This document shows, piece by piece, positions 11,271 to 20,577 of a stretch of DNA of 64,000 bases. The stretch is from the NCBI GenBank assembly GCA_003508835.1, contig PUFA01000006.1, positions 3,658,001 to 3,722,000 on the forward strand, written 5' to 3'. Both the position numbers and the translations under genes were made by a program. The stretch comes from Eonycteris spelaea. Its lineage: Eukaryota > Chordata > Mammalia > Chiroptera > Pteropodidae. Each line of letters opens with the position of its first letter. Position 1 is the stretch's first letter. Below the pieces are notes generated by a model. It did no database searches. It saw only the letters and a program-made list of their open reading frames with translations, and had not been told where the DNA came from.

Positions 11271-11359
11271 TCAGTTCAGCATCCTTAGCCTCGGTTTTGA
11301 TTTTCTCTTTCAGTGCAAATACTAGAAAAAGGTATCTGGAAGCTGAGAAAATGATTTCT

Positions 11360-11600
11360 AAGTAATAGTAACAATAGTTATCATTTACTGGCATGACCTG
11401 TGTACCAAGTGCTATCCTGAATTCTTTTTGTGCAGTATCTGTTTAATTCTTACTACAGCCCTGAAGGGTAGATGCTATTACTCTATCCCCATTTCACAGA
11501 TGAAGAAACTCAGATTTAGACAAGTTAACAGGCTACTAAGTTGGAGGAGCTGGAATTCAAACTCAAGCCTGACTGACTTCCACATCCATGGTTTAATGGC
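11360..11600 (-). repeat. MIR SINE, near full length, antisense
   Basis: An ordered match to the reverse complement of MIR: 'gtgtaccaagtgctatcctg', 'attcttactacagccctgaa', 'cccatttcacagatgaagaa', 'acaggctactaagttggagg' and 'tcaaactcaagcctgactga'. It is separated from the sense MIR at 11115-11270 by about 90 bases, so the two could pair as an imperfect hairpin in RNA. Confidence 0.8.
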
Positions 11601-11604
11601 TTTG

Positions 11605-12395
11605 TAACAGTCTGCAAGCTGGTGGTGTTGCCAGCCACCAGGAAGGCTTGTGCTCTCTGCGTGGGTTTTGACTCATGAGGACCATGACCCCCTGCTCAGA
11701 GACTTGGAGCCTCTGGTGGTGAGCAAACTGCCCTCGAAAACAGCTGCTAGGGTGGAGCTGGCCCCCACGCCTAGGGTGAAACCGCCAGGCCACTGCCGAG
11801 GCGAAGGCCCTGAAAAAAGCCTCCTTGGTATTCAGTCAGACAGAGAAATTTGTTTTTCTGCAAAGGTTGGCATTTATTTCTTAATAATCAGTTAAAAATT
11901 TATGTATCCTCTCTAATCAGCAAAACAAAGGCTTTCTGTACTTTTATGTGTGCTAGAAACCACTAATGAGTGCTTGGGGATTTATCACTGACTCTAGAAG
12001 TAGAAGCCAGTGTATCTGGAGTCAGTAAAAACAGCTTTGCCGACACTTCAGCTGCAAGGGAACCCTTAAATATTCCACGTGTCCAGCGCTGCATCTGTCC
12101 TGGGGTTCTGGGGATGAGACGCCGCCCCGCAGAGGATGCCTGATGTGCGTTCTTCCACCCTGCGTGACCGGGAACTTCCTGAGTAAGCCCGGTGCAGTCC
12201 TGAGGACTTGTCTCCAGGGGTCCCTCTCTAGGCAGAGTCCCCCTTACACAACTCATTGTCCCAGTGGCCAGAATGTGAGGCCGAACTTTGCAGTAATTGT
12301 AAGGGCCAATATATTCCTGGGTTGTGAAGAGTTAGCAGGAAGAGAGGCTGTCGCAGTGCACAGAAGAGTCAAATACCATCAATAGTAGTAGCAAG
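11605..12395. other. No gene or recognised repeat
   Basis: A moderately G+C-rich stretch (especially 11640-11800 and 12090-12260) with scattered CpGs. Short overlapping frames occur on both strands (up to 97 codons at 11963-12256 minus), with no recognisable proteins and no splice-bounded exon I can defend. Confidence 0.35.
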
Positions 12396-12399
12396 TCAT

Positions 12400-12505
12400 T
12401 GCTATTCTCTCCTTCCTCCTCTTTTCCTTCTTCCTTCTTCCCTTCTTTCATCCTCTTTCTTCCTCTTCTCTTTCTCCCTATCTTCTTCCTCCTCCCCCGC
12501 CCCCC
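12400..12505. repeat. Polypyrimidine tract
   Basis: About 105 bases almost wholly of C and T (plus strand), ending in 'ccccgccccccac'. Low-complexity sequence of this kind can form triplex structures. No coding role. Confidence 0.85.
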
Positions 12506-12544
12506 ACTGTGAAAGTATGTATAGCAAGAGAATATGTCAAGAAG

Positions 12545-13070
12545 ATTTGGCAGATCATTGATTCCTCAAACATTTATAAAGGGCTTTACTGAGCAGGGGG
12601 TAGGAGGTATAAGAAACAAACCCGTCTTGTGGGATGCACATGGTCTAGGGGGAAGAAACCGACATCTGGCAACTGTAATAAGTAATATGTCTTGAGGACT
12701 TATCATGTACCTGGCATTGTGCTAACTTGTCCTTTAACCAGATCATCTCGTTTAGTTCTCATAGAAATACTCTGAGGGGAATTCTAGCATTTTATCCTTT
12801 TATACATGAGATGAGGCAAAGACAGATTAAATAATTGGCCCAGGGTCACACAGATATGACTTGAACCCAGACAGACTCCAGAGTCAGCATTATTAACAGC
12901 TCTGTGGCCTCCTACATAATTACGGCACATTGTGACAGGTGTCACATAAGTAGAGTCTAGCAAAAGTAGAATTTGAACTTGACTTTGAAAGGTGAGCAGA
13001 AGGTTTTTAGGCCAGAAGGTGAGGGAAGAGCATTGTAGGCAGGGGAAACAGTGTGAGCAGACAGAGGTGT
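12545..13070 (-). repeat. L2 3' end, antisense, interrupted by an MIR
   Basis: The left part (12545-12660) has 'cgtcttgtgggatgcacatg', the L2 counterpart of CCTGCCCTCATGGAGCTTACA read in reverse order. The right part (12930-13070) has 'tgactttgaaaggtgagcag', 'gagggaagagcattgtaggc' and 'aggggaaacagtgtgagcag', which match the L2 segments for GGAAGAGCGTTCCAGGCAGAGGGAACAGCA. The gap between them is filled by the MIR listed separately, so the MIR inserted into the L2. Confidence 0.65.
12675..12910 (-). repeat. MIR SINE, antisense, nested in L2
   Basis: A near full-length reverse MIR: 'ttatcatgtacctggcattg', 'aactctga-type' body replaced here by 'atactctgaggggaattcta', 'ttttatacatgagatgaggc', 'ggcccagggtcacacagata' and 'cagactccagagtcagcatt'. 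It separates the two halves of the antisense L2 3' end and is therefore the younger insertion. Confidence 0.75.
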
Positions 13071-14060
13071 AGAACCCTCAGCATTCACAGCCGCTGTCCC
13101 GTAGGCAGAGGAATAACTTGACATCTTCTAAGAGAGAGGGAAACAATCAGATTTGCATACTAAAAAGACAGCCATTATTTTAAAAAAACAGTAAAGATAA
13201 AAAATCTTTGCGTGTTAGCAATATGAATCATAGGGTCTTTTTTCCTTTTTATTCTTTTATATATTTCCTGAATTTTATATAATCAGCTTGTCTTGCATAC
13301 TTAAATATATATAGGTACTTTATATGTGTGTACATGTGTGCACACATGTAAAGGATATGCACGTTGGAGAGGAGAGAGGTGAGTTGGTGCTAGCGCAGAG
13401 GGAGGAGTGAAGTGGGGAGGGAAGCTTGTCAGTGAGACTACAGAGGAAGCAATTAGGGAGTCCAGGTGAAAGTCTTCGGTTGGCAGAAATTACATCTGAC
13501 TTGTCCCCATGATGCTCAGACACTCTCATGGGGCCTAGTGGGCGTTACACATTTCACATGTACACATTGGGTCATTGAACAAGGGAATGAATGAATAAAC
13601 AAAAGAGGGAACATGGAAGCACTGTGGCTGGAGAAGAGGGCATGGACGTGAGGACGATTTCTGAGCGAGATTTTGCGAGAACCACAGAACGGTGCTGTGG
13701 GGACGACGTTTCTACGTTAAGCAGCAGGAGGTTGATTCTCCTCTTCTCAGCGGCAGAGAATATGAGGGAAAAAAATGAAGGAAGGAAGAAGCAAGAGATG
13801 ATGAAGAGGTTGATCTTGAATATGTTGACTTTGGGGTTAAATTGATAAAACAGATTTCACCCCTTGCTGCAAAGTTCGACTCAGATGTGGAAGACGGATG
13901 GACTAGAGAGAGTGGCACCATAGCCCCGAAGGAGAGGCTGCTCCGTGCAAGGGCGAGCGAGTCATGCTTCAAAGCTGTCTCCGGAAACTTCTAGTCCAGG
14001 TACCCTCTGCCCCCATTGTTAGGGAACGTTTAATTGTCCAAAGAATTTATTTCGAACTAC
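13070..14060. other. No gene or recognised repeat
   Basis: A+T-rich to 13350, then more balanced. The frames of 62 to 86 codons on both strands at 13591-13972 overlap and have no recognisable content. Confidence 0.35.
13331..13350. repeat. Perfect 20-bp palindrome
   Basis: The half-site tacatgtgtg (13331-13340) is followed directly by its exact reverse complement cacacatgta (13341-13350). It is an alternating purine-pyrimidine sequence beside TA- and TG-rich DNA, so it probably arose from a degenerate dinucleotide repeat. Confidence 0.95.
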
Positions 14061-14064
14061 ACAT

Positions 14065-14420
14065 TTTTGTTACCTTTTATTTTAAGTATATCATATGCAC
14101 ACCAAAGTGTACAAATCTTAAATATACAGTTTGTAGAATGTTCACAAAATGAACACACGTCTCTCATCTCCACTCAGAACAAGAACAGAACATTGCCAGC
14201 ACATCAGAAGTCTCAACTCACGCCCTCTCTCAGTAATTATCTGCCCCCATCAATTTTCGAGGCTGCTCACTTATATTTGGCCTCTGTGCTCTGTGTTGTA
14301 TATTATTAAATGTCCTGAGGGAAAACGTGGCCCTGCCAGGGGGTTGATTCCCTTCTTTGAGCATTTATGCTTTTTAGGATCTTGGTCCCTTAAGTGTTAG
14401 TTGTTTTGGTTGTTCTCGAA
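14065..14420 (-). mobile_element. L1M LINE 3' end fragment, antisense
   Basis: On the plus strand: 'caaagtgtacaaatcttaaa', 'cacaaaatgaacacacgtct', 'agaacattgccagcacatca', 'gaagtctcaactcacgccct'. These match the reverse complement of an L1MB/L1MC-type 3' region (AAAGTGCACAAATCATAAGTGTACAG ... AACATTACCAGCACCCCAGAAG). Non-coding and decayed. Confidence 0.7.
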
Positions 14421-14954
14421 CGTCTTCAAGCTTCTGGCGTGCATGCATGCGTGTATGCGTGTGTGAGATTTTGCTCAGCTTTTATAGTCAGATACTGGCT
14501 ACTTCATCATAGCTGAGAATATAAGCGTGTTTTCTACATTTTAAATAATGCTCAGAAGGACATTTTATTTCAACAACCTCCTCCTCCTTCTATATTTAAT
14601 TGCCTCTGTGGTCAAACACTGTAACATATATATCTATACTCTCTACTGTGGCAAGAGAGAAAGCCAGCCATGTGTTAGAAATGTGGGGTTTCCGGTGCAG
14701 CCAGGAGCAGAAACTAGGGGTTAGAGATTGGGGGTTCTATTCTAATGATTTTTCCTTTTTCCTCCTTTAATGTTCAATTTGGTTAGAATAATGACTGGCT
14801 AGCAAAATATCCTTCAATTTCTGGCCAGGTATATTACATGTTTAAGTGAGAATATATTTCATTATTAATGAAGCACCATTTTTACTTATATGGACCCATA
14901 TGATATGATCATTTGTACCAACAACTCAAAGAATTTAAGATTCAGAATTTTGTC

Positions 14955-15110
14955 TTTTAATTAAGACTTTATTTTTTAGAGCAGTTTTAGGTTTACAGGA
15001 TGGATTGGAAAGTACAGAAAGTTCTCACATAGCCTCTCTCCCCCTGCACACAATTTCCTCTATTATTTATATCTTGTATTAGTGTGATACAAGATACAGT
15101 TTTACCTTGC
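14955..15110 (-). mobile_element. L1M LINE 3' fragment, antisense
   Basis: 'attttttagagcagttttag', 'gtttacaggatggattggaa' and 'gtacagaaagttctcacata' match the reverse complement of the L1M 3' UTR segment (TTTTAGAGCAGTTTTAGGTTCACAGCAAAATTGAG). It is a short piece, with no coding content. Confidence 0.7.
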
Positions 15111-15554
15111 AAAAGTAAACTTTCCCTAAATGGTTTATCAACCTCAGCAGTAACTCAGAGTGCAGTGGTTTCTCCCGTGGGTATGCAGAGGAAGAATAGA
15201 GCATTCTACTCAGAAGCACAAAGGCAAATATTATGGATCAATGCCAACACAAAGTTTTGATTAGGAACAAACATCAGAATCTTAGAAATGTCTTAAATTA
15301 ATCAGCTGTGTGTAACTCCTGGTTACACAAAGCCCAGGGTGCAACATGGTCCCAGGATCTAATATTTCTATTGAAAATACTCTGAGGTTGGGGAGAGCAG
15401 GGTACCATGTTTTAAGCAAAAAGTCTACTTTCTTTTTCTTAGATGATCTTTAATGGCCTCCAAGAAGTTAGCCTTGGTTAAAATTATGTTTATATTAGTA
15501 AAAAGTTTTAAAAGGTCACCATTAAGAGATATTCCCATGGCTTATTTTCTTTAT

Positions 15555-16010
15555 TTAAGAGAATTGTAAATCATAGTAAAATACACATAACATAAAATTT
15601 ACCATTTTAACTGTTTTTTAGTATATAGTTCAGTGGCACTAAGTACATTCGCTTTTTTATGCCATCACCACCATACATCTCCAGAGCTTCTTCTGTCATC
15701 AGATTGAAACCCTGGACCCGTTAAACAAGTTCCCATGCCCTTGCACCCTACCCCCTGGCAATCACCATTCTCTTTTCTGTCTCTATGAATTCGACTACTC
15801 TAGGTTCCTCATGTATGTGGAATCATACAGTACTTGTCCTTTTGAGACAGATTAATTTCACTAAATATGTCTTCAGCATTCATCTAGGTTGTAGCATGTG
15901 TCAGGATTTCCTTCCTTTTTAAGAACTGAATCCTAACCAATTGTATGGATAGACTACGTTTGTCTATCCATTTATGCCTATAGGATACTGGGTAGCTTTT
16001 GTTTTGTCTT
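15555..16010 (-). mobile_element. L1M LINE 3' end, antisense
   Basis: An ordered match to an L1MB/L1MC 3' end in reverse: 'taaaatacacataacataaa', 'agttcagtggcactaagtac', 'accctaccccctggcaatca', 'ttctgtctctatgaattcga', 'atgtggaatcatacagtact', 'ttgtagcatgtgtcaggatt', 'ccttcctttttaagaactga'. It ends near 'tatccatttatgcctatagg'. Confidence 0.85.
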
Positions 16011-16329
16011 TGTTTTGTAACTAGAAGGTACTCATTAGCCAGGTATTTGATATGTTATCAAGCAGTTCTGGCTTCCTCAGATTCTTCAAAATAAATATAA
16101 CCTTTCCAGTCAATAGCTTTTAGAAGATAGAATTGTCACCAATTTATGTTATGGTAACTCTAGAGACTGAACATTATAGGTTTCTAAAACGGGCCAGAAG
16201 TGGATTTCATTTTCAGGAGGTATATATAATCTCTCTGAGGAGATAAACTGGGTATTCAAATAATGTCAATTGTTTGTATGTGAGTAGAGTAGATTGGGGG
16301 TGGGCATCAAACAGTAAGATGTTGGAATG

Positions 16330-16440
16330 TTTGCCTGGGGCAGACTCAAGAGACCACTGAAACCTGTTTGAGGACTTTGGACTCAGTGTGGTAAGTAGTG
16401 GGAGGCCACTGGAGATTTCACATTATTTTTGCTATTTTTA
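16330..16440 (-). repeat. L2 LINE fragment, antisense
   Basis: 'gaggactttggactcagtgt', followed by 'gtagtgggaggccactggag', then a short tail. This is the L2 segment that normally reads TAAGGACTTTGGCTTTTACTCTGAGTGAGATGGGGAGCCATTGGAGG. Confidence 0.6.
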
Positions 16441-16459
16441 GATTACTTTGTTTCTTTTT

Positions 16460-17140
16460 AATTTAATTTCAGTGATGTAAAACATTTAAAACTATAAAAT
16501 ATGATACATTCAGAGATTTAGCTTCCGTGGCTATCCCCTCCCATTGTTCTTCCTTTCTCCTATAGGCAATCCGTTTTTGTTAGGTTTTTGGCTTATCCTT
16601 CCATTCTTTTGAAAATATAAGCAAATATGTATATGTATTAATCTTTCTCTTTTTTAAAAATTTAAAAATAGAAACTATGTACATTCTTCTGCATCTTGCA
16701 TTTTATTTAAATTCCTTCATACCAGTATATTGAGATTTTCTTCATTCCTCTCTATGTGTGCATAATGCTCCATTATATGAATGTATCATGATTTATGCAG
16801 CAATCCTCTCTTGATGGGTGTTTGGTGGTTTTTGCAGTCATTTGCTATTATAAATTGTGCTTCAGTGAATAGGCATGTGCATGTGTCATTTTATATGTTG
16901 CCATTGTATCTTTGGAATAGATTCCTAGGTCAAAGGGTCAAGGATTTGCTATATATTGCAAAAAATCACTCTGAAGGGATTGTACCATCTTTCATTCTCA
17001 CTAGCAATGCATGCGAGTCCTTGTTCTTCACAGTCATGCAGAGTATGTTGTCAAACTTTGGATTCTTGCCTATCTTATAAGGGTAAATGGTATCTTGATG
17101 TAGTTCTAATTTGCATTCACACATGTTACTAATATTTTAG
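16460..17140 (-). mobile_element. L1M LINE 3' region, antisense
   Basis: The plus strand carries the reversed L1M 3' UTR in order. These include 'cctctctatgtgtgcataat' followed by 'gctccattatatgaatgtat', 'ttgatgggtgtttggtggtt', 'tgctattataaattgtgctt', 'ttggaatagattcctaggtc', 'aaagggtcaaggatttgcta' and 'ctcactagcaatgcatgcga'. The last matches the cluster CCCACCAGCAATGTATGAG. The 99-codon frame at 16781-17080 is antisense to this UTR and is not a gene. Confidence 0.75.
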
Positions 17141-17144
17141 AGAA

Positions 17145-17610
17145 AAATCAGTAGAGGCAACTGATTTATTAAATGTGGAGGCCAATCAGAGAGTGAGAAG
17201 AGTCAAAGGATTGAAAGACCAAAGAGAAGCAAATATAGGGAGCAATTTATTGTTTGAGTTGCTCTTGGGACCCCCACATGTGTGTGTCTAGTGGTCTTTG
17301 GAGCCAAGAAAGGGGTCATTATATCCATATAAAGGTGGTGATCGAAGCTTTGAGATTAAATGAGGTTGCTAAGGATGGACATGTAGATAAGAAGAGGGGC
17401 AAGAAAAGGTATGTCCAGTACAGCTACGATTGGATAAACCAAATCATCTGTCTTCTCGGCGTGCCTCCCCTTTTAATTATTGTTGAGATTTAAATTTTTG
17501 TTATTAATATTATTATAATCTTCATACTTAGAGGTGACAAATCTGCTGTCTATCCTTCTGAAGTATATGAAAAAAGAATGGCAAAGGAAAAGGCTCTATC
17601 CCCTTGTCTC
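17145..17610. other. No gene or recognised repeat
   Basis: No CpG cluster, repeat family or credible open frame seen. The 79-codon frame at 17254-17493 has no recognisable product. Confidence 0.35.
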
Positions 17611-17617
17611 TCAAATG

Positions 17618-17765
17618 TGTGGTCCAATGATCCAGTAGCATGAGTATCTCCTGTGAGCTTTATAAAACTGTAGAAGCTCAGGCTCCACCCCAGATCTGTG
17701 GCTCAGAAACACCAGATGCCCCGGTGATTCATGGCTTCTGCATGCTCTTTTGAGTAGCTGAATTT
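17618..17765. repeat. MER5A-type hAT element
   Basis: 'caaatgtgtggtccaatgat', 'ccagtagcatgagtatctcc', 'caggctccaccccagatctg', 'ccccggtgattcatggcttc' match MER5A from the end reading AAAGTGTGGTCCACGGACCAGCAGCATC through CAGGCCCCACCCCAGACC to CCAGGTGATTCGTATGCAC. A non-autonomous DNA transposon with no ORF. Confidence 0.75.
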
Positions 17766-17879
17766 TTCTGGATAAAATTTTAAAAAAACAGAGTTGACTG
17801 GTTGTACCTTGAGTTTGTGATCTCAAATCATAACTAAATGCTATACCCTCCCTACCATGCTTCTCTAGTGGGATTTCTT

Positions 17880-18267
17880 TCACACTCTCAAGGGGATTAT
17901 TTTACACATTCACACTCCTCTGCCAATCTCTCACTCACCCTCCCTGCTTATCCTCAAATGATGTCGTCCCCTATATTATATAGAAAATAGAAGCCATCGG
18001 ATGGGAACTCCCTCATACTTCCACCACTAACTTTATCTCCATGCTAGGGTCTATACCTGTCTTTTTCTTCTTCTCTATAGTGCTACAAAAGAAGTGCCCC
18101 TCTTTAGATCAAAGACCGCTCTTTCCTTCCACGTGTGTCTGGGTTCTCTTCCCCTTCTCTAGGCTTTGACGTCTTTGGCCGTCTCTCTCTAACCTCACCG
18201 ATGGCTCTGTTTTTCCTGGATCATTCCCATCATTTAGACAAACCTGATCTGATATCAACTGTCTTTT
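17880..18267 (+). repeat. L2-type LINE ORF2 remnant, sense, left part
   Basis: It shows 'tcctcaaatgatgtcgtccc', 'agaaaatagaagccatcgga', 'gggaactccctcatacttcc' and 'cttagatcaaag'-type blocks in the order of the L2 ORF (ATAGAAGCCATCAGATG ... GAGGAAGTGTCCCTACT ... ATCAAAGACC ... CACCTGTGTTCT). The frame is closed by many stops. The element is split by the antisense L1M at 18268-19105 and continues at 19106. Confidence 0.7.
18251..18267. repeat. 17-bp target-site duplication, left copy
   Basis: 'gatatcaactgtctttt' here and 'gacatcaactgtctttt' at 19106-19122 differ at one base. They flank the antisense L1M exactly. This length is normal for L1 endonuclease-primed insertion. Confidence 0.85.
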
Positions 18268-19105
18268 TTTTTCCTCGATATTTTTTATTGTGGTAAAATA
18301 TACATAACTAAAATTTATCATCTTAACTGTTTCTTAAGTGTGCAGTTAATGGTATTAAATATGTTCATAATGTTGTGAAACCATCACTAACCTCACCTTT
18401 ATAATTTTTTTCATCTTGTAAAACTAGAACTCTGTATCTAGCAAACAATAACTCTTCATTTCCCCTTCTCCCAGCCCCTGGTAAACCATCATTCTACTTT
18501 CTGTCTCTATGGTTTTGACTATTCTAAGTATTGCATATAAATCATACAGTATTTGTCTTTTTCTGTCTGTCTTATTTCATTTGGCATAATGTTCTCAAGG
18601 TTTATTCATATTGTAGCATATGTCAGTATTTCCTTCCTTTTTAAGACTGACTAATATCCCACTGCATACATATACCACATTTTGCTTATCCATTCGTCCG
18701 TTGATGGGCACTTGGATTGCTTCCACATTTTGGCTATTGGAATAATGCTGCTATGAACATGGGTGTACAAATATCTCTTTGAGACCTTGATTTCAATTCT
18801 TCTGAGTATATACCCAGAACTGGAATTCCTGGATCAGGTGATAATTCTATTTTTATTTTTTAAGCAACCATCTTACTGCTTTTTATTTTATTTTATTATT
18901 ATTATTTTTTTTACGGTGGCTGTGTGATTTTTATTCCCACCAGTGGTGCTCAAGGGTTTCAATTCCTCCACATCCCTTCCACCTCTTTTCCCCCGATAGT
19001 AGCCATCCTAAAGAGTGTGAGGTGGTATTTCAATATAGTTTTGATTTGCATTTATTTAGGGTTAGTGATGCTGAGCATTTTTTCATGTGCTTACTGGCAT
19101 TTGTT
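18268..19105 (-). mobile_element. 5'-truncated L1M LINE inserted into L2, antisense
   Basis: The poly-T/pyrimidine start on the plus strand (the reversed A tail) is followed by 'gtggtaaaatatacataact'. Then come 'aatggtattaaatatgttca', 'ccccttctcccagcccctgg', 'ttctgtctctatggttttga', 'cattcgtccgttgatgggca', 'cttggattgcttccacattt', 'aataatgctgctatgaacat', 'tatacccagaactggaattc' and 'ttgatttgcatttatttagg'. This is the complete order of an L1MB/L1MC-like 3' UTR in reverse. It stops at the 5' truncation point beside the second target-site duplication. About 838 bp, no coding capacity. Confidence 0.9.
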
Positions 19106-20190
19106 GACATCAACTGTCTTTTAAAAAGCACCTCTTCCTTGACCTCTTGTCCAACTCCAACCACTGCTTATCCTTAAATGATGGCCTCCCCTATTTTGCT
19201 CCCTTCAGAGTAAAACTTCCTGAAAGAGTTGCCTTTATGCTATGTCTCTATTTCTCCACCTTCTGCATGCTTTTCAATACATTTTAGCCTGGTCTCCAAC
19301 TCCACCACACTGCCGAAACTGCTCTTCTCTTGTCATGGGTATCAGTGACCTCAATATTGTCAAAGCCAATAGATACTTTCAGCAAGATTCGACACAGTTT
19401 ACTACCTTCTCTGTCTTGAAACATTCTCTACTCATGACCTTTGGGACACCATGCCCCTCTGGTTTTTCTCCTATTACACCAGTCTCAGTTTCTGTCTGTC
19501 TACCTCCTCTGCCTGACCTCTCAGTGTTGAAGTTTGGGACTTCCTCACTTCCTCAAGACTCAGTCCTGGTCCTTGCCCCACCCCTCCCCTTCTTCTGTCC
19601 TTCCTGTCCCCTCTCTCTGCATCTTCTTCTCCTTCCTCTCTCTTCCTTCTCTTCCCTCCCAGACTTTCTGTTTTATCATCACTTCTCTTCGCCCCTCTCC
19701 CCTCTCCATCCTTCCCTGCTGTTCCTGCTTTTACTCTATCACTCTCTCTTCTCTCTTTCTCATCTCACTTCATGATCTCCTCCCTAGTTCTCTTTCTTAC
19801 TCTCCCACTCTCACTCTTCTCTCCTTTTTCTCCTCATCTCCTCTCTCCTTTCTCCACTCTTTTCCTTAGAAGGAAGAATACAATTCTTTTAGAGGGAGCA
19901 TTCATTTTATAGCTCTCCATAGCTCTCCACTCCCTGTTGCCTTGCCCTCAACTTGTTTCCTGCATTCACATTGTCTACCTGGTTTCTCTGGGCATTTGGG
20001 TTTGCGATCACTCTCCTAGGTCATAGACTATATATTTATATAAACATTTTTCTCTATTTCTTGATCATATGTTCTCTAAGAGTTGGTTCTGCATCTGCCT
20101 TATTACCAACAGTGCCTAGCAAAGTTCCTTGAGAATAAAAGAAATAAAATGTAATAAAATAAATAAGCAAGCAAATAAATAATGAATGAA
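19106..20190 (+). repeat. L2-type LINE ORF2 remnant and 3' end, sense, right part
   Basis: It begins with the right target-site copy, then 'aaactgctcttctcttgtca', 'gtcaaagccaatagatactt', 'gacacagtttactaccttct', 'ttgggacaccatgcccctct' and 'ggtttttctcctattacacc'. These match the L2 ORF2 palm approach (AAACTGCTCTTGTCAAGGTCACC ... GCCAAATCCAATGG ... GACACAGTTGATCACTCC ... GGGACACCACACTCTC). A C/T-rich expansion follows at 19560-19870, and a 3' end at 19880-20190 has the 'cagtgcctagcaaagttcct' motif and an A/T-rich tail. The 177- and 111-codon frames here are within this fossil and the pyrimidine run. Confidence 0.7.
19560..19870. repeat. Pyrimidine-rich expansion within L2
   Basis: About 310 bases are nearly all C and T on the plus strand, beginning where L2 ORF2 would read GGCTCAGTCCTTGG. 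It produces artificially long Ser/Leu/Pro-rich reading frames. Probably expanded from a C/T-rich L2 segment by slippage. Confidence 0.75.
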
Positions 20191-20562
20191 TAAGTCATTA
20201 AATACACAGATTCTTGAAAATCTAAAATTGAAAATACTTTTATCTTAAAGATGTATGTCTGCAACAGCGTTGGGCACCCAATGGCTGTTCAAGGGTTTTG
20301 GTTAACTAATTGAATAAGTAGCAATCTGTAGGTTTCTGATATGACAAAGAACTTACAGGTGTACCTTGGTGGTATTGTGGGTTTGGTTTCAGATCACAGT
20401 GACTAAGCAAATATTGCAATAAAGTGAGTCACATGAATTTTTTGATTTCTCAGTGCATATAAAAGTCTGTTTATACTATAGTCATTAATATACACTGTAC
20501 TCATTAATTGTGCAATAGCATTATGTCTAAAAACAATATACATACATTAATTTAAAATACTT

Positions 20563-20568
20563 TATTGC
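20563..20568 (-). promoter_or_regulatory. AATAAA polyadenylation signal of Tigger1
   Basis: Minus-strand AATAAA (plus 'tttatt') lies ten bases after the ancestral transposase stop position and matches the consensus location in Tigger1. Presumably inert now. Confidence 0.6.
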
Positions 20569-20577
20569 TAAAAAATG

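Noticed and set aside
11600..11870. A G+C-richer stretch considered as a lineage-specific SINE or exon
   Set aside because: No A/B box promoter pair, tail or target duplication, and no recognisable peptide.
19242..19869. Frames of 177 and 111 codons
   Set aside because: They run through an L2 ORF fossil and a C/T expansion; overlapping frames show the same biased composition.
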